64,000 bases of DNA from Diploscapter coronatus (Eukaryota > Nematoda > Chromadorea > Rhabditida > Rhabditidae), in assembly GCA_964036155.1 (NCBI GenBank), contig OZ038422.1:30837201-30901200 (forward strand), read 5' to 3'. This document shows, in pieces, positions 34,501 through 47,970 of this stretch; the first letter of the stretch is position 1; every line of letters begins with the position of its first letter. The notes beneath the pieces are model-generated. The model saw only the letters and a program-made list of their open reading frames with translations. It searched no databases and was not told where the DNA came from. A program made the translations under genes and the position numbers.

Positions 34501-35027
34501 TGAAGCGCTGTGGAAATGGCAGGCAGAAGTCGGCGACCTCGAAATGGCATTGACACCTTTAACGTGTCATAATAACATGAAACAGTTTTAAATACCGTTT
34601 TATTTCATTTTGTGACATTTTACGATTTTAGTTTACTTCCATTGTTGAGTTATGTACGGGAAACTGCTGTCATTTTACTTCCAAAATTGATGTCATTCTG
34701 CTAAACTTCGACTTTCATGCGTTTACCAACTTTTTTTTTCCTATTTATCACTAGCTTATCATCGAAATCGTGTGTGTCTATCATCAGATTTCCTCTTAAA
34801 CTCTCAAACTTCTAGATCGCTAACAAATACAGGAAGTTGCCAACTTTCGCGTGCATATATTTTCTTCGTTTTTACTGACCTAGCCTTTACTCCTAAGAAA
34901 TATCCATTCAAATTCTTCTCTGCTTTTCTTCAATCTTTAGTCGAGTCATCGCTGATTTTGAATCTATATTTTATTATTTCGTTATCGATAAATAAATAAT
35001 AAAGTTTCCCACATTTACCTTCTTCAG

Positions 35028-37632
35028 ATGGGCAAATTCCTGATCTCATTCGTGTCAGCCTCTTCAGGCCTCGTTATCCTGGGCGCTCTCGTCTGTGTGG
35101 CCGTCCTCTTCAATGATATCAACAATCTGTTCGAGGAGTCCATGCAGGACATGCAAGAATTCAAGGTTCGTTTAATTCCTATCATTTCTGCTAGATGGAA
35201 TTTGAGCATAATTCTTTTTTGAATCACTCATTGCACTTTATTCTCCACACATTCATTAAGCAGGAAACTCTCTTCTTCATTTCGAGATTATCTAATAGTC
35301 TCAAAGCCAATATTCTTTCATTCATAGAAGGTTTTTACCATGTCAAAAATTTATCAAAATAGTGCAGCACAAATTTTCAGAACATTGCCAACGACGCGTG
35401 GAGAACGATGATCTCGCAGAACACGAACGGTCGATCCAACTCTGGCATCGAGTCGATCTTCGGCAGAGGAAAGAGACAGGCCGCCAACTGCAACTGCGGA
35501 CCGCAACCCAGCAACTGCCCACAAGGCAGGATTTCTTTCTAGATTTTTTTGTTGTCTAATTTGAACAATTTCAGGACCTCCTGGACCGGTTCGTGTCTAT
35601 GAATAGTGCTATTTTCTATTAGGGATATTAGATTGAAGTTCATCTCTTGATCAAGAAACTTTTAAATGCTTTTCGAATTTTCTTCAAATTCAAACATCTT
35701 TTCTTCCTTTATGATATAATTATCTCGCGTTCAGCCTGGAGAAAAGGGAGAAGATGGTACCAATGGCGAGGACGGTGTTCCTGGAACCGACGTATAGATT
35801 CTCTTAAATTATTTCACCTATCCAGCTAATTTCTAGGGAATGGCTGGACCTCCAGGTGAAAGCAAAATGCCTCAAGACTGCATCAAGTGTCCTGCCGGTA
35901 ATAAGTGATATAAAGAGTGAAACTAACCTGTGAAATTTAGGACCACCTGGACCGTGAGTTTTCGGATTTCAAATTCTGATCGCTTTTTATTCTGCAATTT
36001 TTAAAAGGAACATCCTTGTTATCCAAATTTGCTCTTCTTTTAAGAGCTCACTTCCAAAAATAATCCCGTTGTAATCCTCTATCTTTTCAGCGCTGGACCC
36101 GATGGAGCAGCTGGTGAACGTAAGTTTGAAATATCGGAAGCAATTTATGCGATAAGTTATTTTAGCTGGCCCCAACGGAAATAACGGACAAGATGGCGAG
36201 TTAACCTAATTTTTAGCAGCACTAATTTTCTTCTTTAGGAGCCCCTGGTCAAAATGGCGCCGATGGTGAAATTGGCGCCGAAGGAGACGCTGGCCCCGAT
36301 GGACAGGTAAATTTAAAACTAGAATGTATTAAGTTTCTCAGTGTTATGGACTTACAGGCCTGATTTTCCTAGATAATTAAAGAAAAAGAAAATAGGAAGA
36401 TAGGCTATGTAAACGAGAGATAAATGATTTTTTTTTCTAAGTACAGTTAGGTTAAACGAATGAAGGTTTCAAATGATAAGGCTTGTAAAGTCGTGAAGTG
36501 CATGATCCAATGGGCGTGATTCTTTTCGCTCCCTCGTCAAAGAATTAATGATACTCCACTCACTATTCTTATAGAATTTTAAAGATTCAATTGATTTTTG
36601 AATCATAAATAGCTACGGATTAATTTTTATATTTTCAGCCTGGCGAAGATGGACAACGTATGTTCTTGCTTTCAAAATAACTCATGGATTTTCACTTCTT
36701 GAATTTAGCTGGACCTGCTGGTAAGGACGCAGAGCACGGCAAGGGCGCCCCAGGCCCTGCAGGTAAAATTAAGTCTAATTAACAAAATTCACTGCTAATC
36801 TGCAGGACCTATTGGTGAGGCTGGACCCGCTGGAAATGGGTAAGTACATCTTTATTTTTCAAACACTCATAAAATTTTCTAAAAACAGTTTGAAAATTCA
36901 CCGGATTTTTCTTTTCTCATTATATTTTTTCTTCAAAAACGATGAACTGGCTGAATTATTAAAAATCTTACCTTTAATTTTTTTTCCTATACCAACTATT
37001 TTTAACTTACAGAGGAGCTCCGGGACCAGATGGAGGTTGGATATAAAGATTCTCTAAAAATTCAGGTTTTTAATTTACCACCAAATTATTTCAGCGCCAG
37101 GCAAAGACGGTGAAGCTGGCCCGTAAGTCAACCAAACCCTCGAGATATTCTCATTTTCCAATTTCAGCGCTGGACCCGCAGGAAAGGCAGGAAACCCAGG
37201 CCCTGACGTAAGTTTTCCTGAGTTTAAATTTTGATTCGAGTTAAAAATTGTCTAATTTTAGGGTCAACCTGGTGCCAAGTGAGAAATATCGTTGAAAAAT
37301 TTTCTACTTAATCTAATTTGTCAAATTTACAGCGGTAATCAGGGCGCTCCCGGATCTGATTCGGTATGAATATTTTTATTCTGCTTCTTGAAATCACTAC
37401 TCTTAAAGAGTATCGAAATTATCGTGAAAAATTGTATCGTTTTCCAGTTTTTATTTAGAATATTATGATGTAATCAATTTCTAAATTACCACCTTTCAAA
37501 AATGATCAAAGCTTATCTTAGGCCTACTGCCCTTGCCCAGCTCGCACTTCGAGCAATGCCTATGCCGACAACAAGCCTGAGGCCTCTACTGGAGGATACA
37601 GACGCAGAAGAATCGTCATCAGAAAAGTATAA
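35028..37632 (+). CDS. Cuticle collagen, 18 exons
   Basis: Exons: 35028-35165, 35381-35525, 35575-35588, 35735-35791, 35837-35897, 35941-35953, 36091-36119, 36166-36195, 36239-36306, 36639-36657, 36709-36762, 36806-36839, 37013-37035, 37095-37122, 37168-37207, 37262-37278, 37333-37363 and 37522-37632 (TAA). They total 912 bases, 303 residues, the usual length. The N-terminal cuticle-collagen domain (residues 1-60) contains the membrane helix SGLVILGALVCVAVLF. RGKRQ at 75-79 is the subtilisin-like processing site. Gly-X-Y blocks follow, interrupted by cysteine clusters (CNC; CIKC), and the end is AYCPCPAR...RRRRIVIRKV. It is a triple-helical extracellular cuticle component, crosslinked by the cysteines. 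The ATG follows a TTCTTCAG acceptor, so it is probably trans-spliced. Introns at 35526 and 36196 have GC donors. The exon count is far above the few usual for this family. Confidence 0.92.
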
Positions 37633-39097
37633 ACATCTCAAACTTGATTTAAAGGGAATTTTTTTATTCCTGTCGTTTTTTGATGTGAATTTGCATAAAT
37701 TCACCAGAATAAAATTTTAATCACAGCAACTATTGATGCTGATCTCACATGATACCTTATAGCAATTAACAGTAATATTTGCCGACTCGATCTTCGTACA
37801 CTCAAAAATACAAACCATTCTTCAGACGATATATCGTCCCTTACTGGACCGAAAAAAATCGATTACTTCTGTATTCAAGTATCAGGCACGATCCTATCCT
37901 GACATCAAGCTCCAAGCTTCGGTTGAAAATTACAGACATAAAAGAATCGTCATCAAAAAAGTATAAGCATCTCAAGCCTGATGTAAAACGGAATTAAAGT
38001 TGACGTGCTAAAATGAATTATTGAGGATATAAGAACGAGAAACCTTGGAATGAGAAGATCATGAACGATTACGATTCATTTTTCTGTCGGGCAAAAATGT
38101 TCCGAAAATAGAATAAATTGTGACAGCTGTTAATTATTACGTTTTTTTATGTTAATGAATTGAATTCACTTTATTTTAAAGCACCAGAATATGTATGATT
38201 TTCAAGCATAATGAAATAAAATAACGAGTATAAATACCCAGTAACAAGGCGATGAAAAATATTTACATTTTTGGAAAAAGTTGGGATGTTTCATGTTGGA
38301 AGGACAAGTATTGGCAAGGCAGCCTATGAAATTACGAAAATAAATTGTCATAGTAAGCGAATTAGGATATTGATTTGAAAGACATATTGCAACTTACAAA
38401 ATGAGCAGCATGAATTTAGAAGGGAACAACGTTTGATAAGGAGAGAAATTGATTAAAGTAGGACTTGAAATATTCCTTGAGAATGGTAAAGACGTCAATA
38501 TTTTTGAATAACAACAGAAATAATTATAACTAAAATGTAAGATATTGTCAATGATCGGTAACTTGAGACGAAATAAATGATGTACAAATTCGACTATGCA
38601 AAGTGTGCATTGCGTATTTATAAATAGTCGTCTACCTCATCATTTGAATATCATCTCAAGTGATCGGTCGTTGACAATGCAACCCTATTGCTTTGATAAA
38701 GCGCGTGTAAGTGAAGATAATTAGTTGACATTTGATGTTTGGTGGCAGGATTTTCAAAAAGAATAATTTGAGAAAAAGTAAGAGAAGTGAGTTGCACATT
38801 GAAAATTACTAGATTCTGTGCAAGTAAATTGCGTTTCGAGTTATCAAAAATAACAAAAAAAGATCAATACCTGGGTTGAGTGTCATAAAAATCGAGGAAT
38901 TATTAGTCAGCAAACAAAATAGTAACTATCATTTTCACAACGATAAGACAAATGCTAAATATGAAAACCAAAAGAAAGAAATTAATAGAATCAGTCCATA
39001 ATAACTGAAGACGATAAAATGACAAGAAATCATGTGATTTCAAGAGTTATCGTATTGTTTCCATAAAAAAAATTCAAAACTTTATAAAAAAAAATTA
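37633..39097. other. Intergenic, convergent; no further gene seen
   Basis: This is the space between the stops of the collagen (+) and dystroglycan (-) genes. Apart from the partial collagen copy it is AT-rich and featureless. The run of A near 39080-39094 on the + strand lies just past the dystroglycan stop. Confidence 0.5.
37925..38000 (+). repeat. Partial copy of the collagen last exon and 3' end
   Basis: The stretch from ACAGACATAAAAGAATCGTC to the bases after its TAA closely matches 37598-37660 (CAGACGCAGAAGAATCGTCA). It copies the final codons (VIRKV-like, here VIKKV, then TAA) and early 3' untranslated DNA. It could be an alternative 3' exon only if an acceptor were used; none is obvious. 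Confidence 0.6.
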
Positions 39098-41920
39098 TTA
39101 TGGCGGAACGTAAGGAGGCGGCATTTTCTGGGCAGCGCTGATGTGGGCAGACCCTGCGGGAATGCGAGGAGAAGCTGCCGTCAGAGGAGGAGGAGGTTTG
39201 TAGAGAGGGTTTTCCGTCGTTGAGACCTAGAGTTTCTTAATTTATCATGAATTTTTGAACTATTCTTTCACTAGAAATGTGAATAGACTAGGAAATTTGT
39301 TCGATAGAAAATCATGAAGTTGAAAGTTCACTTGCTTACCTTCAAAGGCGGCCTCTCTTCCCTGGTGAGCATCGGCGTGCCAGCGTGATCGCCGTTGTCT
39401 TCGTCGACTTCCTCGGGGAAAACGACTGGACTACCCTTCGTCATGTACTCCGATGGGATCTTCTTTAAATAAATCGTAAAAATGCAATTTCATAAGCTGA
39501 GGATCAAGAAAAACGAAGCTCAAATTCGGTTTGGAAACTTTTTAGGTTGAACCTCATTTCAGGTGTGGATTGAGAGATTATTAGATTTTCGAGAAGAGAA
39601 CTTCAGTTGATGACTTCGCTATACGATCCTGATAAAAAAATACAATAAATGATACCTTCTTGCCCTTTCCTCTGATGCTGCAGATGATGAGAATGAGGCA
39701 GATGAGCAGAAGAAGGGAGCCCAGAATGATGAGCACGAGCATCCAGTTCGTGCTGCCGATTCCTGCCGACGAGGGCTCGGAAGCGACTGGGACGACTTGG
39801 GTTGTTTCCATCTGAGGTTTCAATGAAAAGTTCGAATTCATTGAATTCAAATCAAACCTCCGATTCTTTGAGGCAATTCCCAGTCAATCGCGTCGACGCC
39901 TTCCTTACGTAGAACTGTGGACCGATGGCCTTGATAAACTCCGTCTTGGTTCGTTCCTTTTGTTTCGTCACCATGCGGTTCTTCAGCTCCATGATTGCAT
40001 CTTCGTTGCAGCGCTAAAATAATAGTTTTAACATGGATTGAAATTCTCAGGATGATGAGTTGTAATGCGTTTTTAATGTATGGAAGAAGATCGAAGTTCA
40101 TTCTATAACAATAAGAAGAGCTTCAGTTCTCTTGAATTCACACCGTCTATATCTGATGAAGGTGGTTAAACTCGGGATGAAAAGTGTGTGAAGATTAACT
40201 TTCTTGCCAAGTGGTTACAGGAAAACGTTTCTTCTAATGAAATCCTACCTCAGCAGTCAGTGAATTATTGCTCCAAGTGACAACGGACTTGTTAGGATTA
40301 ACTCCCTGCTTGATTTCGCGGATGGTGAAGGTCGAGGGCTAAATTAGTCGTGAAGTCGAATAACTCGAAATATTGAAATTACCGGTGCTCCAAGAGCATC
40401 AGACAGTCTCTTAATGAATCTCGCGCTTTCCAGTGGATCGCTTTCAAACTCTTTGATAGGTTTGTCCATTTCCAGGTCGACGAGATGATTCGTCTTTGGC
40501 GAAATGTAGACATTGATTGTGAAGGGAGCGGTCACCATCTAAAATTTCAAACTTATGAAGACAGTTTGTAGCTGGAAATTTATCACAATATTCCAAAATG
40601 GAACAAAGAAGACAGGGATAGGTGAACATTTTCTACTTTTTCTTAACGTGATAGATAAGGTGAGTGTTTCTTCGCTTCGGTAAATCTAAATTTTAAAAGT
40701 TTATTACCTGGTCATTTTTGTCTCTCGCTTCCAGTCTGAAGTTGAACTCTCCAGACTTCATCGGAATTCCAGTGATGTTTCTGTCACCGAGAGCAAAGTA
40801 TTGCTTTGCATTCGAGTCCAAGGAGCTAATCGCTAGTCTCAGATTGAACGTGCTGCCATCTTCCTGGTCACGGAATATGTCTTCAGGGATGAGCATTTCG
40901 CAAAGTTGGCCCCTGGATTTATTTATTTTGTAAGTGAAGTTCAGTTAAAACAATTTTAAAAATTACTTGATGCACTTGTAAGTCGGCATGGGATTCAATC
41001 TAACTGGTCTAGCGTCATTTCCGTACAATCCTCGGGTCGTTCTCTTTGTCGTCGTAGAAACGACGGTAGTGGATTCAATCTTGCTGGTTCCAGGGATAAC
41101 TCGACCTTTCGTCAACTAAAATAAGGATTTTTTTAGACTCCGAGCGAATTTCTTGGACAAATCTGGGAATTTTAAAAATCGGAGTACTATCTAAGTCACA
41201 ATAAGTTTTTAGAACTAAAGCATTAGAAGCTCGTTCAATTGTATGCACAAAATCCTACCACAATCTGCTCGTAGTCGACCTCGTCCTCCGTGATGAAGGC
41301 GTCCATTGCGTCGGTAGCTGCGTCGACATCATTGCAGGCAACCTTCCAAATAACGGCGAATTTCGGATCCTCTGCGTCGGCCATGACAAGTTCAACGTTA
41401 CGGAATTTTCTCGAATAGGTGGCGGAATAGACCCTCAAAGTTTCGAGAGGTTGGAACTGGCCAATTTCGATTGCAGCGTCGAGGCGCATTTGAGTTCCTT
41501 CATCACTCGAATAAATCGCTTCCAGCCAAAATGTGTCTTCTGTGCCGCAAGGATTCTCGTTATCTTCCTTCACGACGAATTTCAGTGTGTGAAAGTCGGA
41601 ACCAGAAGCACTCTTCACCTAAATTTGCTATCTATTTTTCAGATTTTGTCCCCAGCATACTTCAACCAGATGAGTTCCAATATCATTTTCAGTGGGAATT
41701 CCTTGCAGAATATTGTTCCTGAAGATGAGCCAATTCGGAAGAGCGGCGCCACTTTGTCCAGATACGGTCGCCTAGAAATCTTGTTTCCTGAATAGCACTT
41801 CTTCTAATTTAGTACCTCTGAATCCAATTCCTTCTGATAGACTTGACCAACGAAAACTGATTCTTGGGTGAGTTTAGGAGCGGCCCATACCGATAGAGGC
41901 AGCAGTGCGAAAAGCAGCAT
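39098..41920 (-). CDS. dgn-1: Dystroglycan
   Basis: Eleven in-phase exons: 41816-41920, 41661-41771, 41259-41618, 40967-41115, 40708-40912, 40383-40538, 40249-40338, 39858-40013, 39656-39811, 39340-39462 and 39098-39226 (TAA). They give 579 residues, close to the known worm dystroglycan length. A signal peptide (MLLFALLPLSVWA) is followed by cadherin-like alpha-part segments (LPNWLIFRNNILQGIPTEND; DRNITGIPMKSGEFNFRLEA), a short Thr-rich stretch (STTVVSTTTKRTT) and the membrane-proximal block FYVRKASTRLTGNC. The membrane helix NWMLVLIILGSLLLLICLI (about 466-484) leads to a basic stop-transfer sequence and the cytoplasmic end PPPYVPP, which fits the PPxY ligand for dystrophin WW/EF domains. It is a cell-surface receptor for basement-membrane laminin. 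The ATG follows TTTTTCAGGC, a likely trans-splice site. The model looks intact. Confidence 0.95.
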
Positions 41921-41936
41921 GCCTGAAAAATTGTCG

Positions 41937-41943
<7 letters not shown>

Positions 41944-41968
<25 letters not shown>
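41944..41968 (+). repeat. Poly-A run (25 A)
   Basis: An uninterrupted run of 25 A lies just upstream of the dgn-1 start, on the opposite strand to the gene (poly-T in the gene's sense). Confidence 0.9.
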
Positions 41969-44900
41969 GCGGAAAAATGCTACATAATGAACTAGGTAAT
42001 AGAAATGATCGCGATAATTTTAGGAAAGGCTAGATAGGGAACTTTTTCTACACCAATACTGTGTCATATAAAGCCAAGATTAATTAATATTGAATAAATC
42101 AGAGTAATTAGATGAGGTGTCGTAATAAAGCTATACTAAAGTTAGCGAAAAATAGTGAAATGGAACAAAAAAGTATTTGGAATCAATGCAGAAAGATCTA
42201 CTTGTTCTCAAATTTTCATTCACTCTCTCACCCTATTCGTTTCGTTAGTAAAATTGTGAAAATCGCAAGATTAGTCCACTTTTACTAGCAGCCAAAACTT
42301 CATTTGGTATGCATAAACGTATCAAAATGAGCGAGAAGTTCGCTTCGATTATGAATCGAACATTGCAGCGATTTTAGTGCAGAGAAATCCAAAAAGTATT
42401 GAATATCGTGAGGTTTTTCGCTGATTTTTGAGAAATTGTGAACACGTGCAGATTTCAAAGAGTCAAAAAGTAGTAGTAGCGTTTCGATCGTAATATTTTA
42501 GCGTTTAGAAAAAGCTGAAAAGTGATGTAAGATGGATGACAAGAAGTGTGTCAAAAATTGTTTCAAAATTGCATAAATCATCTGAAATTTTGACTTATCT
42601 CACAAAAATTCAAAATAAATTAAAAATATATATATATTATATACTGATGAAATGACGCGAAGCATTTCGAAAAATTGCATAAATTATCGGAAATTTTAAA
42701 ACAAAGCAAATAGAAACCTATGATTGTGCCAAATGCATCTTGGTCATGATTTTATTTAAATAAAATGTGCCTGGGCAGCAGTGAATCGTTGTATAAAAAG
42801 TAGCTGGAGGAGGCAAAAATACAACAAATTGCGTGCGATTGGAACGAAGAGCAGCAGAGTAGAAGACAGCTCATTTGATAGAATTGACGAGAAGCGAAAA
42901 GTCAAAATATTTACCAAGAGATGGAATGATAACAATTTAAGGGTGATAATGAAAACATGATTGGATACTTGATAGAAGTTGGAGCGACGTGAGCTAAGAA
43001 TTCTGAACGTTTGAATCGAATATCGTCTCGCATGGTTAAAAAATCAAAATAGCAGACGTTTTTCAAAATCTCGATAAACCTGTGCATAATCACTACGATT
43101 GAAATGTTATTTCATTGCGTAAATGAATTTAGATTTTCAGAAGAAATTGTCAGATAAAAATACACAAGGAAATATCTGTGGTCAATAATCAGACACGATG
43201 GTTATCGATTTATGAAATCACTTTACGCCAAGAGCCATGTAGATGTTGCAGAAAAAGAAACAGAGAAGGGCAGAAAAAGTGAGAGTGATACTCGGGAAAG
43301 TGGGAAAAGATTGAAAAAGAGATCGGAAAAGATACATAGAGAAATGGAGAAAATGGAGAATGGAAAGTGTGAAGTGAAAGAGCATTTTGCATCACACAAA
43401 ACTAAGCAGAGAAGCAGAAATACGAGAGATCAGCAAATCGATAGTCGAAGATAAAGCAGAAAGGGGAGATAATGAAGAGATAAGGAGCAACAAATGAAAC
43501 GATAGATTAAACTCGATCAAAGTTGAAAAATGGCGTCTGAAAATTCGAAGAGTTGCGGAAAGGCTTGAATTTTACAATAACTCGAAACTTGTGGAATCTT
43601 GCCTAGTCTTAGTAACGATGATTAAATTTGCAAAGAACCTTTTGGATAAAAAGGTATTTTTAAAAATTCATTCGATCAATAAATGATTTAGGGGAACAAT
43701 ACTCAGCTAGATAATAACAGGTTTGCAAAATATGATGATAAAAAAGATATTTTACAGCCTTTAGCTGCTAAGAATTTATAAACTCGCTCAGACAATTGAC
43801 AATGAGAAAATGTAAATGTTTACTACTTTTGTGATGAGGGAGGGACGAGTTGACTGACCCTAGAGGATTTTTGACGATTTTTCTCTTTCTTCATCTCTTT
43901 CATTTCGTTTTTATCTCGGTTGTCTGCATCAATCTATCACAGCAAGCATGTTCTTTCTTCCTCCATCTCTCTATCTTTTGCAGACATTTTCTCCATCTTT
44001 CTTCTCTCATCATATCGCTTTTTGCCTCATTTTACTGCCGTCTAATACCAACCACCCCAGCCATCAAACCACGTAGAAGATCAGCGATATTCGCATCAAT
44101 AAATATCATATCCCCGTCATACAATTATTTATGACTCTCTTCATGCAAGACATCGAGAGAACCTAGAATATCATCGGTCAGAAACACCCACTATCGACTA
44201 GATCTGATATGAGGCAAAAGAGTTGGACGAATCAGAATAGTCAAAAAATTTTGATTTATATTATTCTAGATTGCATATGAATTGTTAGAAGAACGAACTG
44301 GAGTAGATTATGGCTGATAAAATGAACAATAGCACATAAATTCAACTATTATCTCATATCGCGTAAATATGATAATATGATTACAGTTGCTTGTTTTTTT
44401 TATAAAGGAAATCATTAGAAAAATCAAGCAGTACGAAGTAACGATACAGCCAATTACAATCGAATTGGCGATATCGTTGTCTTCTAGACATCAAATCATC
44501 AAATCCATTGAATATGGAACGACAGACAGAAATAATAAAAAAAAAGAACCAATAATTGCTGGTCAGAAAATGAACAAAGAAATAACACTTTGTGCAAAGA
44601 AAATTGCTGTAATGCTAGACTGAAAATGCGAGGAAAACATCTCAGCGACTTTAACAGTACAACAAGGTCTTGGGTCTTCTAGAAATCTGATTGTTTTCGA
44701 GTTTTCGAGCAAAATCTCAGAATCGCTGTCAAGTGACCAATGCTTACATTAGTTTGAAGGATCATATTGCCAATAGCTAAAACACTTTGCAGGTAATTTT
44801 GCAAATGAACATAAGAAGCTTTTTAAAAGAAGTAGATGAACCTGAAGCATCTAATTTCATTTGTCGGAATAGGCAAAATATCAGTATTTCATTTGTGAAA

Positions 44901-47645
44901 TGTGCGGTTTTTTAATTGGCAATTGACGAGAAGCTTTTTCTTTAGGAAAATTATCAAAAAGTGAAGATCAACTCTTCCAAGCATAATGCCAATTCTCCAA
45001 ATTTGAAAATTTTAAATGGAAAAAACACAAGCAACAGCCCATTTCATATGCAAGCTCAAATCAATCTCACTCACTAGCCAAAACACGGCGAAAATTGCTG
45101 CTAATTTGGGCTAATCAAATTGACAAAGGAAAGTCGTTTCCCGACGTTTTCTAATGTTTTACCTGGGTTTGACCAACCCGACAGAAAAGCCATAAACATA
45201 CACAGCACGAAAGCAGGTGTTAACAGAAATCCAAGAAAATGGGTTTTATGCGAGCAATAAAGAGATAAAAAATGTGATTGATCCCAAGAGAAAAAGGGAA
45301 TAAAATAATTATCGATAATTGGAAAGAAGTTTTAAATTGGAATTCAGTGCTCTCATAAAAATAAAATTTTATGGACGTTCGATGATAAACTTTATCATTC
45401 ACTGTTTGTAAAGTAGTGTTGCTATCAAGCAAGAATTGCACAAAAAGATTGCAAAAGTTAAGTTAGAAAAAAGGATTTAAATTTCGTGAGGTGAGAAATT
45501 CGCTGAATCGTATGAGAAATCGAAAGAAAGGTATTCTTTCTAAACTATTTTAGTTTATTGCTAAATTTTCATGTATCAAATCGGGAAATAAAAAAGTCGT
45601 TTTCGATAAGACGAAATATATTTCCCAAATTTTTTAGAAGAACAAGGTTCGTTAGATTAAGCAAATATTCTAGCAAAAATACGATATCCATTTAAAGTGC
45701 CAAAGATGTGGACGAATCTGCATGATATAAATATGACAGGTGTTTTGCTCTTTGCATGGGAAAGGCTAGGCTCATCCCCCATCTGAGATGCTACATCTTC
45801 TATCATCCTGGATATAAGCCGGTCAGCAGCAGCATTGTGCAAAGGGTTTAGGGCCAGACGAAAATGAGAAGAATTACGAGAATTAGCCGCATTAGTTAGG
45901 TATCTGGATCGGGGTGAAAGGGGAGAGTTATTCAGGTGGTCAATTACTGATATTTAAAATAGAGTAATCTTTACTAGTGTCGGCATCATAATTTTATGAA
46001 GTTCATTCGTAAAAGGGTTGATATTTATGAAAAATAAGTCGAATTTGAAGAAATAGAATCAGGATGTTAATAAAAATATTCTTCAAGTCAATCGAACTTC
46101 TTCTAAATACGAAAGAAAAATCAATATTCAACGAAATTCGACCGTAATTCCGCTAATGAAAGGTTCGAATTTCCCGTCGGGCGATTGGTGAGAAATGTTG
46201 CACCATGGCACGGCCAGAGAAAGTGCAATATTCTCCATTGAAATTGGAATGTGCTAAAGCCAGGCCAGGGGCGATATATGAATGCGATAACATAATGAAA
46301 TTGGAGCGGTACGCTTGCGCAAAGAAGATATGCAAAAGTGTTCGGAGAGCAATTTCAATGCCATCGCGAAGATAAATGAAGAGCCGGATAAATTGTTGAA
46401 ATAGCGAGAATTCGTAATTTGGAAGTTTAGAGGCTGTACGTTTACGATTAGTAAATAATCTAATTAATGATGGAGTTGACGAAATTTCGAAGTAGATTTG
46501 AAAAGAGAAAAATTGGTAGAGTGGTAAAAATGAGTTGATCCATTAACTTCAAGAAGTTCCGATATAAATCTTCATTTCATGGATCAACAAGATTGCAAAA
46601 AATCGATATCAATCATAGGCATTTTTCCAAGTAAGGAAAATAGCGCGCATTTTGCGTAGAGCTGAGAACATGGTACCAACGGAAGAAGGAGGCCTTTTGC
46701 TCGGAGCATAGCTACCACCATAATTAGTGGTAGCATTAGAATAAATGGAAGGCAGAGAAAAGACAGAATGAGACAGAAACAAGACATCTGAGAGCCTGGA
46801 AGAATGGAAAAATAATGGTTGGATATGGATATCTGCTGGAAAATAAGGGGAAACCTACACTCGAACAGATTAGTCACTGGGAAAAATAACGTGAATGACA
46901 TGCTTGGATGGAGAAAAACGATATTTTCGTTCGATATTCAAACAATTAGAGGAGAATTTGAATAAACGGAGACGAATTGTAGATTTTCACGGGTTTTGCG
47001 CTAATTCTACAGATCGCTGAGTGCAATTTTTCGAAACATTCCAAGCAAAACCGGCTGCATTTATGAATGGCCCTAATGCCATAAATCACGACTACTTGCA
47101 GGAAAGCTCAAGTGGAATATTCCGAGTCGAGACAGGTAGAGATGGATGGGAAAATTGGAATTAGTCAAAACTCAAGTGGATAATGTATACCGATGACTAA
47201 ATTATACTTTGTAGCAGAAAAATTAGACGAACAAGCAAATTTTCATATACTCATGCACTAACTTTTCATCGAAAAACTGGTTTTCAAAAGCCGTCATTTC
47301 CTAATTTCTCTTTCAAAATTTATTTTCAAATTTGGGTTGATTTAGGCTCAAGCTAAATAATTCTTCCTAATCTCAATTCCAAACTACGCCTATCTCCGGT
47401 AAGCGATATCATCGAAATTGCGGTTTTAGACAAAGGTCGAAAGAGTTGCGCAACGAGTGAGAATTTCATTGAAGGCCACATTTGCATTCGTGGAGAGGTC
47501 TGCGCGAGTCAGGCTGTTTAGCCCTATCCCTTCTCCTATCCCATCCTTTCTGGTTCTCTTTCCAGTCCCCCTTTTCCCTATTGAAATGCAACCCGTTGGT
47601 TTTCCCTCCTAAACTGACACACAAGGCAAAGAGAGATGAGGCATG

Positions 47646-47970
47646 AGAAAATTGTGGAATATGCTAATGAATTGGGTCGCAGGCGGTTTACTCAAAGAGT
47701 TTGAAACCATAAATGGCCGAAGTCGTTCTATGAAATGGGTATGATGAACTGATTTGGAAAGGGTTGAGCCGAGAATGGTAGAGGATTCAAAAGTGCCGCG
47801 AGATTCTATGAAATGATCATGATTAACGTAATTGGAAGTTAAAGGGCTCAGAATGGAAAGACGATGCGAAAATGAAGCACAGTTCTGTGAGATTGCCATA
47901 ATGAACTGATTTCGCAAAGAGGCGGAGAGCAAAAATGGAAGGGGGATGCAAAAGCGCCGCGTAGTTTCAT
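47646..47970 (+). repeat. Diverged tandem repeat, unit ~79 bp, about four copies
   Basis: Units are anchored by TTCTATGAAATG, TTCTATGAAATGATCATGAT, TTCTGTGAGATTGCCATAAT and TTTCATGAAAGACA, each followed by AACTGATTT-like and GGAAAG/GATGCAAAAG-like blocks. Spacing is 78-82 bases. The long minus-strand frame across it (47609-47992) results from the repeat and resembles no family. Confidence 0.6.

Larger units (their letters stand above)
33049..35027. other. Intergenic; dispersed repeat and collagen upstream region
   Basis: It holds repeat copy B at 33175-33462. From about 34380 to 34570 there is a GC-richer block with a TATA-like site. Several open frames of 60-80 codons lack splice sites or family resemblance and are not called. 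Confidence 0.45.

Noticed and set aside
43850..44134. 94-codon hydrophobic open frame
   Set aside because: It is pyrimidine-rich low-complexity DNA giving Phe/Leu/Ser runs, with no splice context or family motif.
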